A stretch of DNA of 47,964 nt, taken from the NCBI GenBank assembly GCA_019120335.1, contig DWVH01000041.1, positions 1-47,964 of the forward strand. Reading direction: 5' to 3'. The stretch comes from Candidatus Enterococcus stercoripullorum. GTDB taxonomy: Bacteria > Bacillota > Bacilli > Lactobacillales > Enterococcaceae. The notes below the pieces were generated by a model that saw only the letters and a list, made by a program, of their open reading frames with translations, was not told where the DNA came from and did not search any database. Made by a program: the position numbers and the translations under genes. Positions 26,032 to 35,508 of the stretch are shown here, in pieces (position 1 is the stretch's first letter; every line of letters starts with the position of its first letter).

Positions 26032-27558
26032 TTATCCTTCATTTTTTAGTAATTCTTCAATATACAAACGGCGGACTTTCATCGTCGCTGTACGTGGAAT
26101 ATCATCAAAATTGCGAATCATTGGCGCATTGAGATGAGGTAGATCTTCTACTTGTTGCCACCAAGCCTCCCAGTCCATTTCGCAATCTGGCGCTAAGGCA
26201 ATCACTGGTTGGGCATGTCCTTGTTTATCACGCACCATCACGACTTCGGATAAGAAATCTAAATGGTCTAATAAGAAGTCTTCTAAAGCTAAGTTGCTGT
26301 CAATATTTTCGATTAAATCTACTTGGCGATCTTTAAGGTATAAATGGCCTTGTTCATCCATGCAACCATAATCACCAGAATCCCACCAAGCACCGTAAAC
26401 ATTATCTTTAAAGCGTTGGTCTTCTTTATAATAAGTCAAAGCACGACCTTTTGATAAGAAATGAATATGGCCATCTTGATTCGCTGGTAGCACATTGCCT
26501 TTTTCATCTGCAATGCGCGCTTTGGTTAACTCACCTAAACCTACCCCCATATCACGGGCATTATCTGTTGGTAAGGTTGCAAGTGTATGCGCTTTTAGAA
26601 TCATTGGGCCACATTCGCTTTGACCATAGACTTGTAAGAAGATTGGCTCTTGCTTTTCACTCGCTTTTAAGAAAGTATACATAGTTTTGTTATTAATCGC
26701 ATCAAAAGTCGAATGATAATAACGAATACTAGCAAAACTTTCTGGTTGTTTCGCTGCTGTAAAACTCCATTGCACGAAATTATTTGGATGGGTTTCTAAT
26801 GCGATTGGTTGATGTTTTGCTATGAGACTGGCTACTTTTTTACCATCTGAAGTAGCTAAAGGCATCATCGGAAAAGCCATCGCCATCAATGAAGACACAC
26901 CAATATTAAACCGTGAATGAACAGGAGAAATATGAAAAGCCACCAACTTTTTCTCTGCAATCTTCGTAAAGACCGTTCTTTGCCAAACCGTACGCCAACC
27001 CATCGAATGATAAGAATGACAAATTAATTTTGGAATCCCAGTCGTTCCTGAAGTATGCGTCATATAAGCAATTTCATCAGGATCAAGACTGACTTGTTCC
27101 ACAGGCGTAATCTCGCTAGCTAAAAGACGGCTCACTTCGATTTTACGTTCAGCATCTAAATTATTAATGGCAAGTACGCGTTCTTTCGTTTCATCATCAT
27201 AAATAATAAATGGCTTTTCTAAACGGTCCACGAATACTTCCATGGTTTCAGTTGGAAAATGATAAGAAATCATCACCGGAACCGCACCTAGATAAGACGC
27301 AGCCACCGCTAATAAATAAGTATCGAATTTAGGGCTCTTGTACATAATTACCTTATCACGTGCCTTAATCCCTAAAGTGGCTAATTGACAAGCACGCTTC
27401 ACAATGATTTCGTGACTGATTTGATAATTACTTTCTAAGCCTAATTCCGGAAAAGCCGGTAATACTTCATCCAACAAAATAGGCGTTGTTGGATAATTTT
27501 GTGCTGCTTGTTGATAATTGGTATACAAATTAAGTGGTTGATACGCTGTTGCATCCAT
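26032..27558 (-). CDS. AMP-binding acyl/aryl-CoA synthetase of unknown substrate
   Basis: 508 residues of the adenylate-forming superfamily. Core motifs are MTHTSGTTGIPK (A3), YGQSECG (A5), WWDSGDYG (A7) and KDRQVD (A8), and the C-terminal catalytic Lys is in TATMKVRR. The ATG at 27558 follows GAGGTGAACATA; a 19-codon extension has no ribosome site. It lies 122 bases after menC on the same strand but has its own palindromic operator region. menE is present separately at 32613, so this is a second enzyme, perhaps for fatty or aromatic acids. Confidence 0.85.
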   Translation of the reverse strand: MDATAYQPLNLYTNYQQAAQNYPTTPILLDEVLPAFPELGLESNYQISHEIIVKRACQLATLGIKARDKVIMYKSPKFDTYLLAVAASYLGAVPVMISYHFPTETMEVFVDRLEKPFIIYDDETKERVLAINNLDAERKIEVSRLLASEITPVEQVSLDPDEIAYMTHTSGTTGIPKLICHSYHSMGWRTVWQRTVFTKIAEKKLVAFHISPVHSRFNIGVSSLMAMAFPMMPLATSDGKKVASLIAKHQPIALETHPNNFVQWSFTAAKQPESFASIRYYHSTFDAINNKTMYTFLKASEKQEPIFLQVYGQSECGPMILKAHTLATLPTDNARDMGVGLGELTKARIADEKGNVLPANQDGHIHFLSKGRALTYYKEDQRFKDNVYGAWWDSGDYGCMDEQGHLYLKDRQVDLIENIDSNLALEDFLLDHLDFLSEVVMVRDKQGHAQPVIALAPDCEMDWEAWWQQVEDLPHLNAPMIRNFDDIPRTATMKVRRLYIEELLKNEG

Positions 27559-27629
27559 TATGTTCACCTCAACTAAAAAATTGAATTTTAAAGTGGTAAA
27601 ACCTACTCGCTTCAAAATCCGTTGTGACA

Positions 27630-27648
27630 GTGTAACATTTACTTACAC
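27630..27648. promoter_or_regulatory. Palindromic operator before the adenylating enzyme
   Basis: GTGTAACATTTACTTACAC is a perfect 6-7-6 inverted repeat. On the minus strand it lies just after an AT-rich TATTATATAA block, the likely -10, so a bound protein would block transcription. The regulator is not known. Confidence 0.5.
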
Positions 27649-27680
27649 TTTTATATAATAACACTCGCAATGAAAACTAG

Positions 27681-28787
27681 CTAGATTTTTTGTGAAAATT
27701 TATTTAAAGTAAATCTTGCTAAAACTTGTTGGTCCAATTCCACACCAATCCCCAAACCTTTTGGTACCTTAATCTCCCCATTTTCTACCACAAAAGATTG
27801 GGTAATAACATCTTGTTCAAAATAATGTTGCGTCGCGCTTAAATCAGCTGGAAAATCAAGGCCCTTGATACTGGCAAAATGTAGATGAAACGCTCGAGCA
27901 ATCCCTGCTTCATACATCCCACCTACCCAAACTTTGACTTGATGCGCTTGGGCATAGGCTAACATTTCTAAAGCTGGAATCAGACCGCCAACACGAGGAA
28001 GTTTTAAATTCATCACTTGACCACTATGAAGGGCAATCATTGTCTTTAAATCATCCATTTGACAGATATTTTCATCCAAACAAATAGGTGTTGAAAGTTG
28101 TGCTTGCAGTTTGGCATGCTCGACAAAATCACTTACACGCAAAGGTTGTTCAATCATCGCCAAATCTAGTTCATCTAGTTGTTTGATAGTAGCAGTTTGT
28201 GCCAAAGTATAACTCGCATTTGCATCGGCCATTAAGCATAGATTAGGATATTTTTGCCGAATAGGCGCTAAATAATCATAATCTTTATTTGGAGCAATCT
28301 TAACTTTTACTCGCTGATAGCCTTTAGAGACTGCTTGATCGACCTTAGCTAATAAGGCTTGGGGCGAGTTCTGGATACCAAAACTAATACCTACCTGAGC
28401 CGTGCTTAAAGTTGGTGGCAAAAAGTACGAAAGCGATTTCTCTTGTGATTTTGCATATAAATCCCATAAGGCCATCTCAATCGCCGCTTTTGCCATCTGA
28501 TGACCACGAATCTTTGCGGCTTTTTGCATAAACGATTGCGGTGTGAGGTCTTGATTGGCTAATAATGGCAATAAATAGCGTTTTAAAACCAATAATTCTC
28601 CTGCTAAAAACTCCTGGACATAATCCGGATGTGGCAAGGCAGTTAATTCCCCCAAACCCACTAATCCTTGGTCAGATTGTAAAGTAAGCACGACACATTC
28701 TTTATGCGTTAATTGGCCGTAACTTGTCTGAATTGCTTGTTTAAAAGGAATTTGAATATGATATAACGTAATATTTGAAATTTTCAT
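27681..28787 (-). CDS. menC: o-Succinylbenzoate synthase
   Basis: 368 residues, enolase superfamily. It dehydrates SHCHC to o-succinylbenzoate in menaquinone synthesis. The Lys pair is in RVKVKIAPNKD, the metal ligands in MADANAS, IEQPL and CLDENI, and the last Lys in VMNLKLPRVGG. It overlaps menH by 4 bases (ATGA). Length and motifs fit the Gram-positive MenC/NAAAR group, but the operon fixes the role. Confidence 0.95.
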   Translation of the reverse strand: MKISNITLYHIQIPFKQAIQTSYGQLTHKECVVLTLQSDQGLVGLGELTALPHPDYVQEFLAGELLVLKRYLLPLLANQDLTPQSFMQKAAKIRGHQMAKAAIEMALWDLYAKSQEKSLSYFLPPTLSTAQVGISFGIQNSPQALLAKVDQAVSKGYQRVKVKIAPNKDYDYLAPIRQKYPNLCLMADANASYTLAQTATIKQLDELDLAMIEQPLRVSDFVEHAKLQAQLSTPICLDENICQMDDLKTMIALHSGQVMNLKLPRVGGLIPALEMLAYAQAHQVKVWVGGMYEAGIARAFHLHFASIKGLDFPADLSATQHYFEQDVITQSFVVENGEIKVPKGLGIGVELDQQVLARFTLNKFSQKI

Positions 28788-29617
28788 TTTGATTTACCAT
28801 TTTCCACAAACTTTTTGATATTTTCCACCACGGCTTTGGGATTTTCCAGATGGATACAATGACCCGCACCGCTAATGATTTCCAACTGTGCTTGATTTTG
28901 CCATAAGTGCACTATTTCTTGACCAATCTGACAAAATTTCGCATCGAATTCACCTGCTAAATATAATAGCGGCATCTCCATTTTCGCCAACTGTGACCAA
29001 TAATTTTGCTGCGCGCCAGTCCCCATATGCGCTAAACTATTGGCTAACCCCCAACGATTTTGACTCATCCGCCCTTGATAGACACGTTTTTGCACAGCTT
29101 GTGGTAAGGCTTTTTGAGAGGCAAATAAGGGGACTTCTTGCCATTGCAGCACAAAAGCTTTAAGCCCCTCTTCCCTTAACAAGTGAATCCATTTTTGGTC
29201 TTGTTTTCGCCGGTTTGCTCGCAACACTGCCTCTTTTATGCCTGCTGTACTACTTTCTAAAATCAAGCCTAGTACCATTTGCGGAAAAGTAACTGCAAAA
29301 GCCAAAGCCACACGTCCACCCATCGAATAGCCAAAAAGGAAGCACTCAGTTAAGCCTAATTTTTCCAAAAAAGCACGTACATCTTTTACGACCTGACTCA
29401 TCGTGTAATGCACAGTATGGACATGCACACTCGTTTGACCATGACCAATTAAATCTAGTGCTAAAATATTCACGCCAAGTAATTGGTCAGCCAAAAAATC
29501 AAAGGTGTGTAGAGTCCCTGTAAAGCCATGCAGACAGACTAACGTAGGCACACCTTCTTGAAAGGAACCGATATATTCATAATGAAAGCGAACTTGATTG
29601 GCCATTACAACAGGCAT
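28784..29617 (-). CDS. menH: SHCHC synthase MenH (alpha/beta hydrolase fold)
   Basis: 277 residues. It eliminates pyruvate from SEPHCHC in menaquinone synthesis. The nucleophile elbow is FGYSMGGRVAL, the oxyanion loop is LHGFTGTLHTFDF, and the His is in GAGHCIHLENP. It overlaps menD by 13 bases. The first ATG at 29617 is kept; a second in-frame ATG at 29605 is possible. Confidence 0.92.
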   Translation of the reverse strand: MPVVMANQVRFHYEYIGSFQEGVPTLVCLHGFTGTLHTFDFLADQLLGVNILALDLIGHGQTSVHVHTVHYTMSQVVKDVRAFLEKLGLTECFLFGYSMGGRVALAFAVTFPQMVLGLILESSTAGIKEAVLRANRRKQDQKWIHLLREEGLKAFVLQWQEVPLFASQKALPQAVQKRVYQGRMSQNRWGLANSLAHMGTGAQQNYWSQLAKMEMPLLYLAGEFDAKFCQIGQEIVHLWQNQAQLEIISGAGHCIHLENPKAVVENIKKFVENGKSK

Positions 29618-31299
29618 CCTTTCATCCTCTTTTCCTTGAAGTTACTTAACACCGCTTGCCAAAAATCTACGGGCACTTGGGCCTGACTGGTTAACTCAAT
29701 CATGTTTGCACCAGTCAGTTTGCGTGAAGTGGCCATTGCTTGTTCAAAATCCGCTTCACTTTCAACTTTTTGATAGGCTAATTCATAGGTCTTGGCTACT
29801 TGGGCGAAATCTAAATCAAGTGGTGTCGCAAATAATGGATCAAAGTCATCTGCTGTTAAACTACGCTGACTCAAAAAGGAGAAAATCCCGCCAGCATTAT
29901 TATTTAATAGGATAATCGTCACTGGGAGTTGGTAAGCTTTCAATAATTGTAGCCCATTCATATCATGGAAAAGTGTCAAATCCCCAACTAATAAGTACGT
30001 ACGCTCTTTGGTTTGCATCGCCAGCCCCGCAACCGTTGACAAAATCCCATCAATGCCATTGACACCACGATTGCCAAAAATTTTAAAGCTATTCTCACTA
30101 ACACCTGATAAGCGGTCCACCAAACGAATCGCATTACTATTTGCGATAAAAAGCTGTTCGCCATACGTTACTGTTTTCATCAAAATCATAGCCAGTTGAC
30201 TCTCATGAAAAGCAAACTGCTCTCTCGTTTCATAAATGGCTTGACTAGCTAGTTTTTGTAGATTTTGCCAAGCTTGCAGATAATCTTGGTCTCTATTTGA
30301 TGTACTTTGAAGAAGCTGTTGGGCCACTTCGGTCAGCGATTCTGCGATAAGATACTGACTGCGATACAGATAATCAGGCCATTGTTGCGTCTCATCGACC
30401 AAGATTTGCACCGCCTGACTATCACGCAAGTAAAACATCACATTTTTTGTCACCGGTACCTTACCAAAACGTAAAATCACCTCAACTTCAGGTAAATCAC
30501 GCGTCTCTTCAAAAATTACATCGGCTTGTTTAACATAATTTTGCGTCTCTCCATCGCAACTAGCTAATTGACTTAACGGATCACCCACAATCGGCCAACC
30601 TAGATGATTTGCTAAAGTTAAAGCAAGTTGCGCTTCTGCTAAGCTACGTTCACTTCCTAACACAATGAGCCCTCTTTTCTGAAACCAACCTTGGGCAATC
30701 AAGTTTTGTGTGGACGTTTGTGAAAGACTTAAGTCAATCGGTGTATTTTGCGTTAAATCAGGTAATAACGGCTCTCTTAAAGGAATATTGGCATGCACGA
30801 CACCTTTAACATCATACATCGCCCTTGTCGCTAATTGGAATCCTTGCCAAAAACTATAGCGCAACATGAGCGGCGTGCTTTCAGGTAAAGCCAGCTCCAC
30901 AAAAAATTTCACATGATCGGCATATAACTGATTTTGCGACATCGTTTGTGGGGCACCAACATTTCGTAATTCAGGTGGCCGGTCGCTGGTTAAGACGACT
31001 AAAGGGACATTACTAGCTTCAGCCTCACAAATCGCTGGATAAAAGTTTGCCGCAGCGGTTCCTGAAGTGCAGAGTAAGGCGACTGGCTGCTGACTACTTT
31101 TGGCTAATCCTAGCGCTAGAAAACCAGCCGAACGCTCATCAACCGCTACAAAATATTGCAAATCTTTCTCGCGTTTGACCAATAAAGCTAACGGTGTCGA
31201 ACGTGAACCCGGACTAATCACAACTTGACGCACACCGCCTTGTTTTAACCCAGCAATTAAATAGCGCAAATAGCTAGTCATTTCTTGTTGCTTATTCAA
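29605..31299 (-). CDS. menD: SEPHCHC synthase
   Basis: 564 residues, ThDP-dependent. It joins 2-oxoglutarate to isochorismate. The N-terminal block VVISPGSRSTPLAL, the LCTSGTAAANFYPA segment, and the ThDP block FGNRGVNGIDGILSTVAGLA with LLVGDLTLFHDMNGL are all diagnostic. It overlaps menF by 8 bases upstream and menH downstream. Confidence 0.97.
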   Translation of the reverse strand: MNKQQEMTSYLRYLIAGLKQGGVRQVVISPGSRSTPLALLVKREKDLQYFVAVDERSAGFLALGLAKSSQQPVALLCTSGTAAANFYPAICEAEASNVPLVVLTSDRPPELRNVGAPQTMSQNQLYADHVKFFVELALPESTPLMLRYSFWQGFQLATRAMYDVKGVVHANIPLREPLLPDLTQNTPIDLSLSQTSTQNLIAQGWFQKRGLIVLGSERSLAEAQLALTLANHLGWPIVGDPLSQLASCDGETQNYVKQADVIFEETRDLPEVEVILRFGKVPVTKNVMFYLRDSQAVQILVDETQQWPDYLYRSQYLIAESLTEVAQQLLQSTSNRDQDYLQAWQNLQKLASQAIYETREQFAFHESQLAMILMKTVTYGEQLFIANSNAIRLVDRLSGVSENSFKIFGNRGVNGIDGILSTVAGLAMQTKERTYLLVGDLTLFHDMNGLQLLKAYQLPVTIILLNNNAGGIFSFLSQRSLTADDFDPLFATPLDLDFAQVAKTYELAYQKVESEADFEQAMATSRKLTGANMIELTSQAQVPVDFWQAVLSNFKEKRMKGCLL

Positions 31300-32629
31300 G
31301 GCCTAATAACCCCCGTTTCATTGGTTCAAATTTTAATTTGGTTTCTTCAAATTCTTCCTCCGCATTAGAATCTTGAACAATCCCACAGCCAGCAAAACAT
31401 TCTCCATAGATTTCCTTGCCTTGTCCATAGACTCCCGAGCGAATCCCTACGACAAATTCACCACTATCTTCAAACAACCGATAAAAACCAATTGGTGCGC
31501 CATACAATCCGCGATCCAAGTTTTCATTTGCTTGCAAGTAAGTAAGGGCCGCTTCTTTGGGATTACCGCCTAAAGCTGGAGTTGGATGAAGATTTTCAAT
31601 CACCTCTAAAAAGCGAGTTTTCTCTTGTCGTTGACCAGTTAATGTTAAAAAGATATGTTGCACTTGCTCATTTTTTAAAATTTGTCTTGGGCCTAATGCG
31701 ACTTGGCCATTTACAAAAGGGGCTAATTTCCCTTGAATCGCTTCAACAACGATTTGGTGTTCTTTCGTATTTTTCGCATCATTCAATAAAAGGTTGGCTA
31801 ATTGCGCATCTTCTTTGGGTGTCTGACCACGGCGAATCGTTCCAGCAACACTAGCCGTTAGATACTCACTTGCCGTTGCTTTTAATAAGCGTTCCGGTGT
31901 TGCTCCAAAAAAGTGGCGCGTCGGTCCATCTAAGTAAAAGCGATACGTATTTTTTTGCAAAGCGACTAAGTTTGCCATCAACTGACCTGGAACTAATTCC
32001 GTCGCATGAAAGGCCATTTTACGTGCCAAAACAACTTTATTTAATATTTGGCTAGACTTTAACATCTGAATCGTTTGTTGTGCTAAATGCGTCCACGCTT
32101 CTTTAGCTAAATAGTGAAAGGTCGCATTGGCAGATAAAGCAGACTGTACCTGCCAGTCTTGATTTGAACCTAAAAAATTCTCCACTTGCTGTCTTAATTG
32201 AAGATACTTTTCTTGTGCCTGTGCTTTGGTTTCAGCAAGTACCAAAATGCTTAGTAACTGATCCGTCAAAATGATTTCAGGCAAGATAAAATATCCTTGG
32301 GCCAACTCTTGCCAGATACTTTCACCCTTATGCTGAGAATCAAACGCAAAAGCCCCAAATAAAGCCAATGGTTGACGGTCAATCACGTTCACTTCTTCTA
32401 CACTGGCTTGAAGCTTATCTTTTAATGCTTGGACTTGTGCAAAATCTAAGCCAAACCACTCAGCCACTTTGCCTAGGCCTAAACGCACTTCATCTTCTGG
32501 AGTTTGCCAAAATTGTGCCTGTAAACCACTATTTTTCGCCGCTGCAAATACCGACAAGGCAGAAAATTTCGGGATTGATTCTTGCCAGACATAAATTTTT
32601 TGTTGCATCGTATTATTGAAAGTTTGCAT
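31292..32629 (-). CDS. menF: Isochorismate synthase
   Basis: 445 residues, chorismate-using family. It opens menaquinone synthesis by turning chorismate into isochorismate. The C-terminal ~260 residues are the chorismate-binding domain (KVVLARKM, ASVAGTIRRG, KEHQIVVEAI, HPTPALGG, DRGLYGAPIGF, YGECFAGCGIV). The start is uncertain between ATGs at 32629 and 32608, neither with a strong ribosome site. It overlaps the end of menE by 17 bases. Confidence 0.95.
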   Translation of the reverse strand: MQTFNNTMQQKIYVWQESIPKFSALSVFAAAKNSGLQAQFWQTPEDEVRLGLGKVAEWFGLDFAQVQALKDKLQASVEEVNVIDRQPLALFGAFAFDSQHKGESIWQELAQGYFILPEIILTDQLLSILVLAETKAQAQEKYLQLRQQVENFLGSNQDWQVQSALSANATFHYLAKEAWTHLAQQTIQMLKSSQILNKVVLARKMAFHATELVPGQLMANLVALQKNTYRFYLDGPTRHFFGATPERLLKATASEYLTASVAGTIRRGQTPKEDAQLANLLLNDAKNTKEHQIVVEAIQGKLAPFVNGQVALGPRQILKNEQVQHIFLTLTGQRQEKTRFLEVIENLHPTPALGGNPKEAALTYLQANENLDRGLYGAPIGFYRLFEDSGEFVVGIRSGVYGQGKEIYGECFAGCGIVQDSNAEEEFEETKLKFEPMKRGLLGLE

Positions 32630-34130
32630 CGAATACTTTCACTCTTTCTATTTGAGATAATTGATACTTTTGAATTTTACCACTTGCAGTTTTGGGAAAA
32701 TCGGACAAAACATAAAAAGTCTGTGGTCGCTTATACTTGGCAAGTGTTACTAATAACTGATTTAATTGTGACTTATCAAAATCGTCTGTAGCTAACTTCA
32801 AATAAGCAACCGGGACATGCCCCCATTTTTCGTTTGCTTCTCCTACTACCGCGACTTCTTGGATTTGCGGATGTCGTGATAGGCAGTCCTCGATTTCTTT
32901 TGGATAAATATTTTCGCCACCAGAAATGATTAGCTCTCCTAAGCGACTCTTTACAAACAAAAAGCCATCTTCATCCAGATAACCCAAATCTCCGGTATGA
33001 AAATAACCATGTTCATCAAACCGTTCTTTAGCCAATCCGTGCAAATACCCCGGAGTAATACTTGGCCCTTTCACTAAAATTTCACCAACTCTATCTTTTT
33101 CGTTCACTGGCTCAATTTTACATCGCACATCTAATAAAGGGAGTCCAGCTGAACCCAGTTTTTCTAGAGAATAGGTAAAGGGTAAGGCAAATATTTGTGA
33201 ACAGGTCTCCGTCATCCCATAAGATTGCATCACTGGCAATTGATAGGCTATACATTTTTCCAAAACTTCTGCGCGCACCGGTCCACCACCCAGTAAGATG
33301 CCTTTCAAACTAGCGGGATAACTTTCTTTAGTTAGACTTAATAAATCTTGTAACATCTTCGTCACAACAGAAACCACAGTGACTTGCCCCGTCTTCAACC
33401 AGTGATGAACTTGCTCGGCAGCATACTTAGGCAACAAACGTACACTCAAGCCAATCACTAAACTACGCAAGAAAATCGAAATCCCACTAATATGATAAAG
33501 TGGCATAACATTTAACCAGCAATCATCCGCTGTCAACGATAAGCTTTTCTTCGTAGCGATGGCACTTGCTTGGTGGTTACCAAATGTTTGTCGCACACCC
33601 TTAGCCTTGCCGGTCGTCCCAGAAGTATACATAATGCTTGCGACCTGATTGGTTTGATAGCCTAAGTCGAACCAGTCTTCTTTTTTTACAGGTTGAAGTT
33701 CTTGAGTCTTTGGTGCTTGAATCAACACACAAGGAGCAAATGTAACAGCCAATTTCTGGTCAGTGACAATCAGCGCCTGAGCTTGACTATCTAGTAACTG
33801 TACACGACATTCACTCTCAGTCAGACGCATATTTAAAAATTGAACCGTCACCCCAAGCTCCCACAAAGCCAAAACCGTATAGATAAACGCTGGGGAGCTC
33901 TTGCCATATACCGCCACAATCGTACTATCTTTAGGTAATTCTTGTTTATAATGATAGGCATACCTTTGGACAATTTGCTGCAACTCAGAGAAAGTGTGGA
34001 CTTGCTCTTCATAGAAAAATGCTGGCCGCTCAGGATGAAGCATGGCTTGTTGAGTCAACCAGCTAGCATATTTTTTATGGGAATTTTGGAAATTGGTCAA
34101 AGTTTGGTTCTCGTTTTTCTTTAAAGGCAT
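32613..34130 (-). CDS. menE: o-Succinylbenzoate-CoA ligase
   Basis: 505 residues from the start chosen here. It activates o-succinylbenzoate with ATP and CoA. A3 is [15 protein letters not shown]5 is [12 protein letters not shown]7 is [14 protein letters not shown]8 is [17 protein letters not shown], and the last Lys is in [11 protein letters not shown]. The ATG at 34130 lies 5 bases after GAAGG and overlaps the end of menB by 56 bases; a longer frame from 34178 and non-ATG starts nearer WLTQQAM are possible. Operon position fixes the assignment as MenE. Confidence 0.92.
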   Translation of the reverse strand: MPLKKNENQTLTNFQNSHKKYASWLTQQAMLHPERPAFFYEEQVHTFSELQQIVQRYAYHYKQELPKDSTIVAVYGKSSPAFIYTVLALWELGVTVQFLNMRLTESECRVQLLDSQAQALIVTDQKLAVTFAPCVLIQAPKTQELQPVKKEDWFDLGYQTNQVASIMYTSGTTGKAKGVRQTFGNHQASAIATKKSLSLTADDCWLNVMPLYHISGISIFLRSLVIGLSVRLLPKYAAEQVHHWLKTGQVTVVSVVTKMLQDLLSLTKESYPASLKGILLGGGPVRAEVLEKCIAYQLPVMQSYGMTETCSQIFALPFTYSLEKLGSAGLPLLDVRCKIEPVNEKDRVGEILVKGPSITPGYLHGLAKERFDEHGYFHTGDLGYLDEDGFLFVKSRLGELIISGGENIYPKEIEDCLSRHPQIQEVAVVGEANEKWGHVPVAYLKLATDDFDKSQLNQLLVTLAKYKRPQTFYVLSDFPKTASGKIQKYQLSQIERVKVFDANFQ

Positions 34131-34890
34131 CACGACCTTCTTTGGCTTCATCCATCGTGTAGTATAGTAATGTCGCATCGCCTGCTAATTGTTGAATGCC
34201 CGCTAAACCATCTGTGTCCGCATTCATCGCTGCTTTAATCATACGTAAAGCGAGTGGACTCTTCTTCAACATTTCTTGTGCCCAACTTATCGCTTCGTCT
34301 TCTACTTGATCAACAGGCACAACTTTATTGATCCAATTCATTTCTAACGCTTCTTGGGCCGTATATTGACGCGTCATAAACCAGACTTCTTTGGCTTTTT
34401 TATGACCAATCACACGCGCTAAATAACCAGAACCATATCCACCATCAAAACTTCCGACATTCGGACCTGTTTGACCAAATTTAGCATTTTCACCGGCAAT
34501 AGTTAAATCACAAACAAGTTGCAATACATTTCCGCCACCAATCGACCAGCCTTTGACCATCGCAATCACTGGTTTTGGAATAATGCGAATTAAACGTTGT
34601 AAATCTAAAACATTCAAACGTGGAATTTGATCTTCGCCAACATATCCGCCATGGCCGCGAACTTTTTGGTCTCCACCAGAACAAAAGGCTAAATCCCCTG
34701 CTCCAGTTAATAAAATCACGCCGATATCACTACGATCACGACAAATACTAAAAGCTTCAATCATTTCAGCCACTGTTTTTGGCGTAAAAGCATTATGAAC
34801 ATGTGGACGGTTAATCGTAATTTTGGCTATTTTTTCAAACTGTTCAAATAAAATCTCATCATACTCTTTAATTGTTTTCCACTCGCGCAT
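34075..34890 (-). CDS. menB: 1,4-Dihydroxy-2-naphthoyl-CoA synthase
   Basis: 271 residues, crotonase fold. It closes the second ring of the naphthoquinone. The CoA-binding FTPKTVAEM and [19 protein letters not shown], the oxyanion [12 protein letters not shown] and the [19 protein letters not shown] block are diagnostic of MenB. The ATG at 34890 follows AAAGGAAG; a 20-codon extension lacks a ribosome site. It is the first gene of the men operon. Confidence 0.97.
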   Translation of the reverse strand: MREWKTIKEYDEILFEQFEKIAKITINRPHVHNAFTPKTVAEMIEAFSICRDRSDIGVILLTGAGDLAFCSGGDQKVRGHGGYVGEDQIPRLNVLDLQRLIRIIPKPVIAMVKGWSIGGGNVLQLVCDLTIAGENAKFGQTGPNVGSFDGGYGSGYLARVIGHKKAKEVWFMTRQYTAQEALEMNWINKVVPVDQVEDEAISWAQEMLKKSPLALRMIKAAMNADTDGLAGIQQLAGDATLLYYTMDEAKEGRDAFKEKREPNFDQFPKFP

Positions 34891-34921
34891 ATAGACACTT
34901 CCTTTATTGTTTTTGATTACT

Positions 34922-34973
34922 AGACATCTTGGACGCAAAGCACTTGCCAAAAATGTCCTTTATTTAAATTATA
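34922..34973 (-). promoter_or_regulatory. men operon -10 box and leader hairpin
   Basis: On the minus strand TATAAT (34968-34973) is followed by a ~70-base leader in which GACATTTTTGG pairs with CCAAGATGTC (about 34922-34957). No good -35 is seen. Confidence 0.45.
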
Positions 34974-35099
34974 CACAAAATACAACCTTAACGCTTGAAA
35001 TTCCCCTTAGAAATTGATTTGATAAAAAACAATAATAAATAAGCGCAATTGAACTCTTGATATATCTAAGTTTTTACAATTTCAAAATAAATAAGCAAA

Positions 35100-35134
35100 A
35101 CCACCACTCTAGTTTGTTGGTCTAGGGCGATGGT
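35100..35134. terminator. Hairpin before the toxin promoter
   Basis: ACCACCACTCTAG pairs with CTAGGGCGATGGT (some G-T pairs). On the minus strand TTTTGCTTATTT follows, so it may stop transcripts leaving the toxin region towards menB. Confidence 0.5.
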
Positions 35135-35164
35135 ATGAGTAAAATATTTTTTTGTTAAAAACTA

Positions 35165-35193
35165 TTGCATTTGCTTACCGTATACATTACAAT
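35165..35193 (+). promoter_or_regulatory. Promoter of the toxin mRNA
   Basis: TTGCAT (35165-35170), 17 bases, TACAAT (35188-35193). Transcription should start near 35200, right before the first GGTTAG repeat. Confidence 0.75.
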
Positions 35194-35201
35194 TTATCCA
35201 T

Positions 35202-35229
35202 AAGGTTAGTAAAGTTAAAGGCGGTTAGC
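35202..35229 (+). repeat. Left arm of an inverted repeat around the toxin gene
   Basis: Begins AAGGTTAG and ends GGCGGTTAGC. It pairs imperfectly with 35436-35468. It holds two GGTTAG heptamers 19 bases apart (35204 and 35223). Confidence 0.7.
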
Positions 35230-35255
35230 AATTCTCATTTCTGGGGGTGGTGCTT

Positions 35256-35387
35256 ATGAGTGTAACAACTCTGCAACGCATTCTAAAGAAAGGATATTGC
35301 AAAATGTCTGTTTATGAGGCGCTTAGTCTAATGATTGCTTTTGCGACATTAATCGTGCTAATAAACAATAAAGACGATAAAAAATAG
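35256..35387 (+). CDS. Type I toxin-like small membrane peptide (holin-like toxin family)
   Basis: 43 residues from the ATG at 35256 (after GGGGGTGG), or 27 from the ATG at 35304 (after AAAGGA). The core MSVYEALSLMIAFATLIVLI followed by NNKDDKK is one membrane helix with a charged tail, the pattern of holin-like toxins related to TxpA/BsrG. I know the family from memory. The mRNA has its own promoter, ends in a bidirectional terminator and faces a convergent short transcript, as in the enterococcal par locus. Such peptides damage the cell membrane when over-produced. Confidence 0.72.
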   Translation: MSVTTLQRILKKGYCKMSVYEALSLMIAFATLIVLINNKDDKK

Positions 35388-35424
35388 CCGTCCTAACTTT
35401 GGCTGAGTTAACGGCTATTTTTAT
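35379..35424. terminator. Bidirectional terminator shared by toxin mRNA and antisense RNA
   Basis: AAAATAGCCGT pairs with ACGGCTATTTT; T runs on both strands. The loop contains CCTAACTTT, which can pair with the AAAGTTA in the toxin leader (35211-35217). Confidence 0.8.
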
Positions 35425-35470
35425 ATAGTTTACTCGCTAACCGTCTTTTAAACGGTGCTAACCTTTTTCT
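35380..35470 (-). ncRNA. Candidate antitoxin RNA
   Basis: About 90 nt, from a start near 35470 to the shared terminator, convergent to the toxin mRNA and complementary to its 3' end. Its promoter is the strong minus-strand pair at 35477-35505. No open frame is seen. The layout equals RNA II of the par locus of pAD1. Confidence 0.6.
35436..35468 (+). repeat. Right arm of the inverted repeat
   Basis: Contains GCTAACC at 35436 and 35457 (21 bases apart). Its reverse complement starts AAAAAGGTTAGC and matches the left arm. Confidence 0.7.
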
Positions 35471-35476
35471 ATTTAC

Positions 35477-35505
35477 AATATACCATGTTTAGAAAAGAGG
35501 TGCAA
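35477..35505 (-). promoter_or_regulatory. Promoter of the antitoxin RNA
   Basis: On the minus strand TTGCAC (35500-35505), 17 bases, TATATT (35477-35482). The -35 overlaps the ribosome site GAGGTG of the next gene. Confidence 0.7.
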
Positions 35506-35508
35506 GCG

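Noticed and set aside
27686-27705. Rex-like half site TTGTGAAAATTT after menC
   Set aside because: Only the left half matches; the right half is poor.
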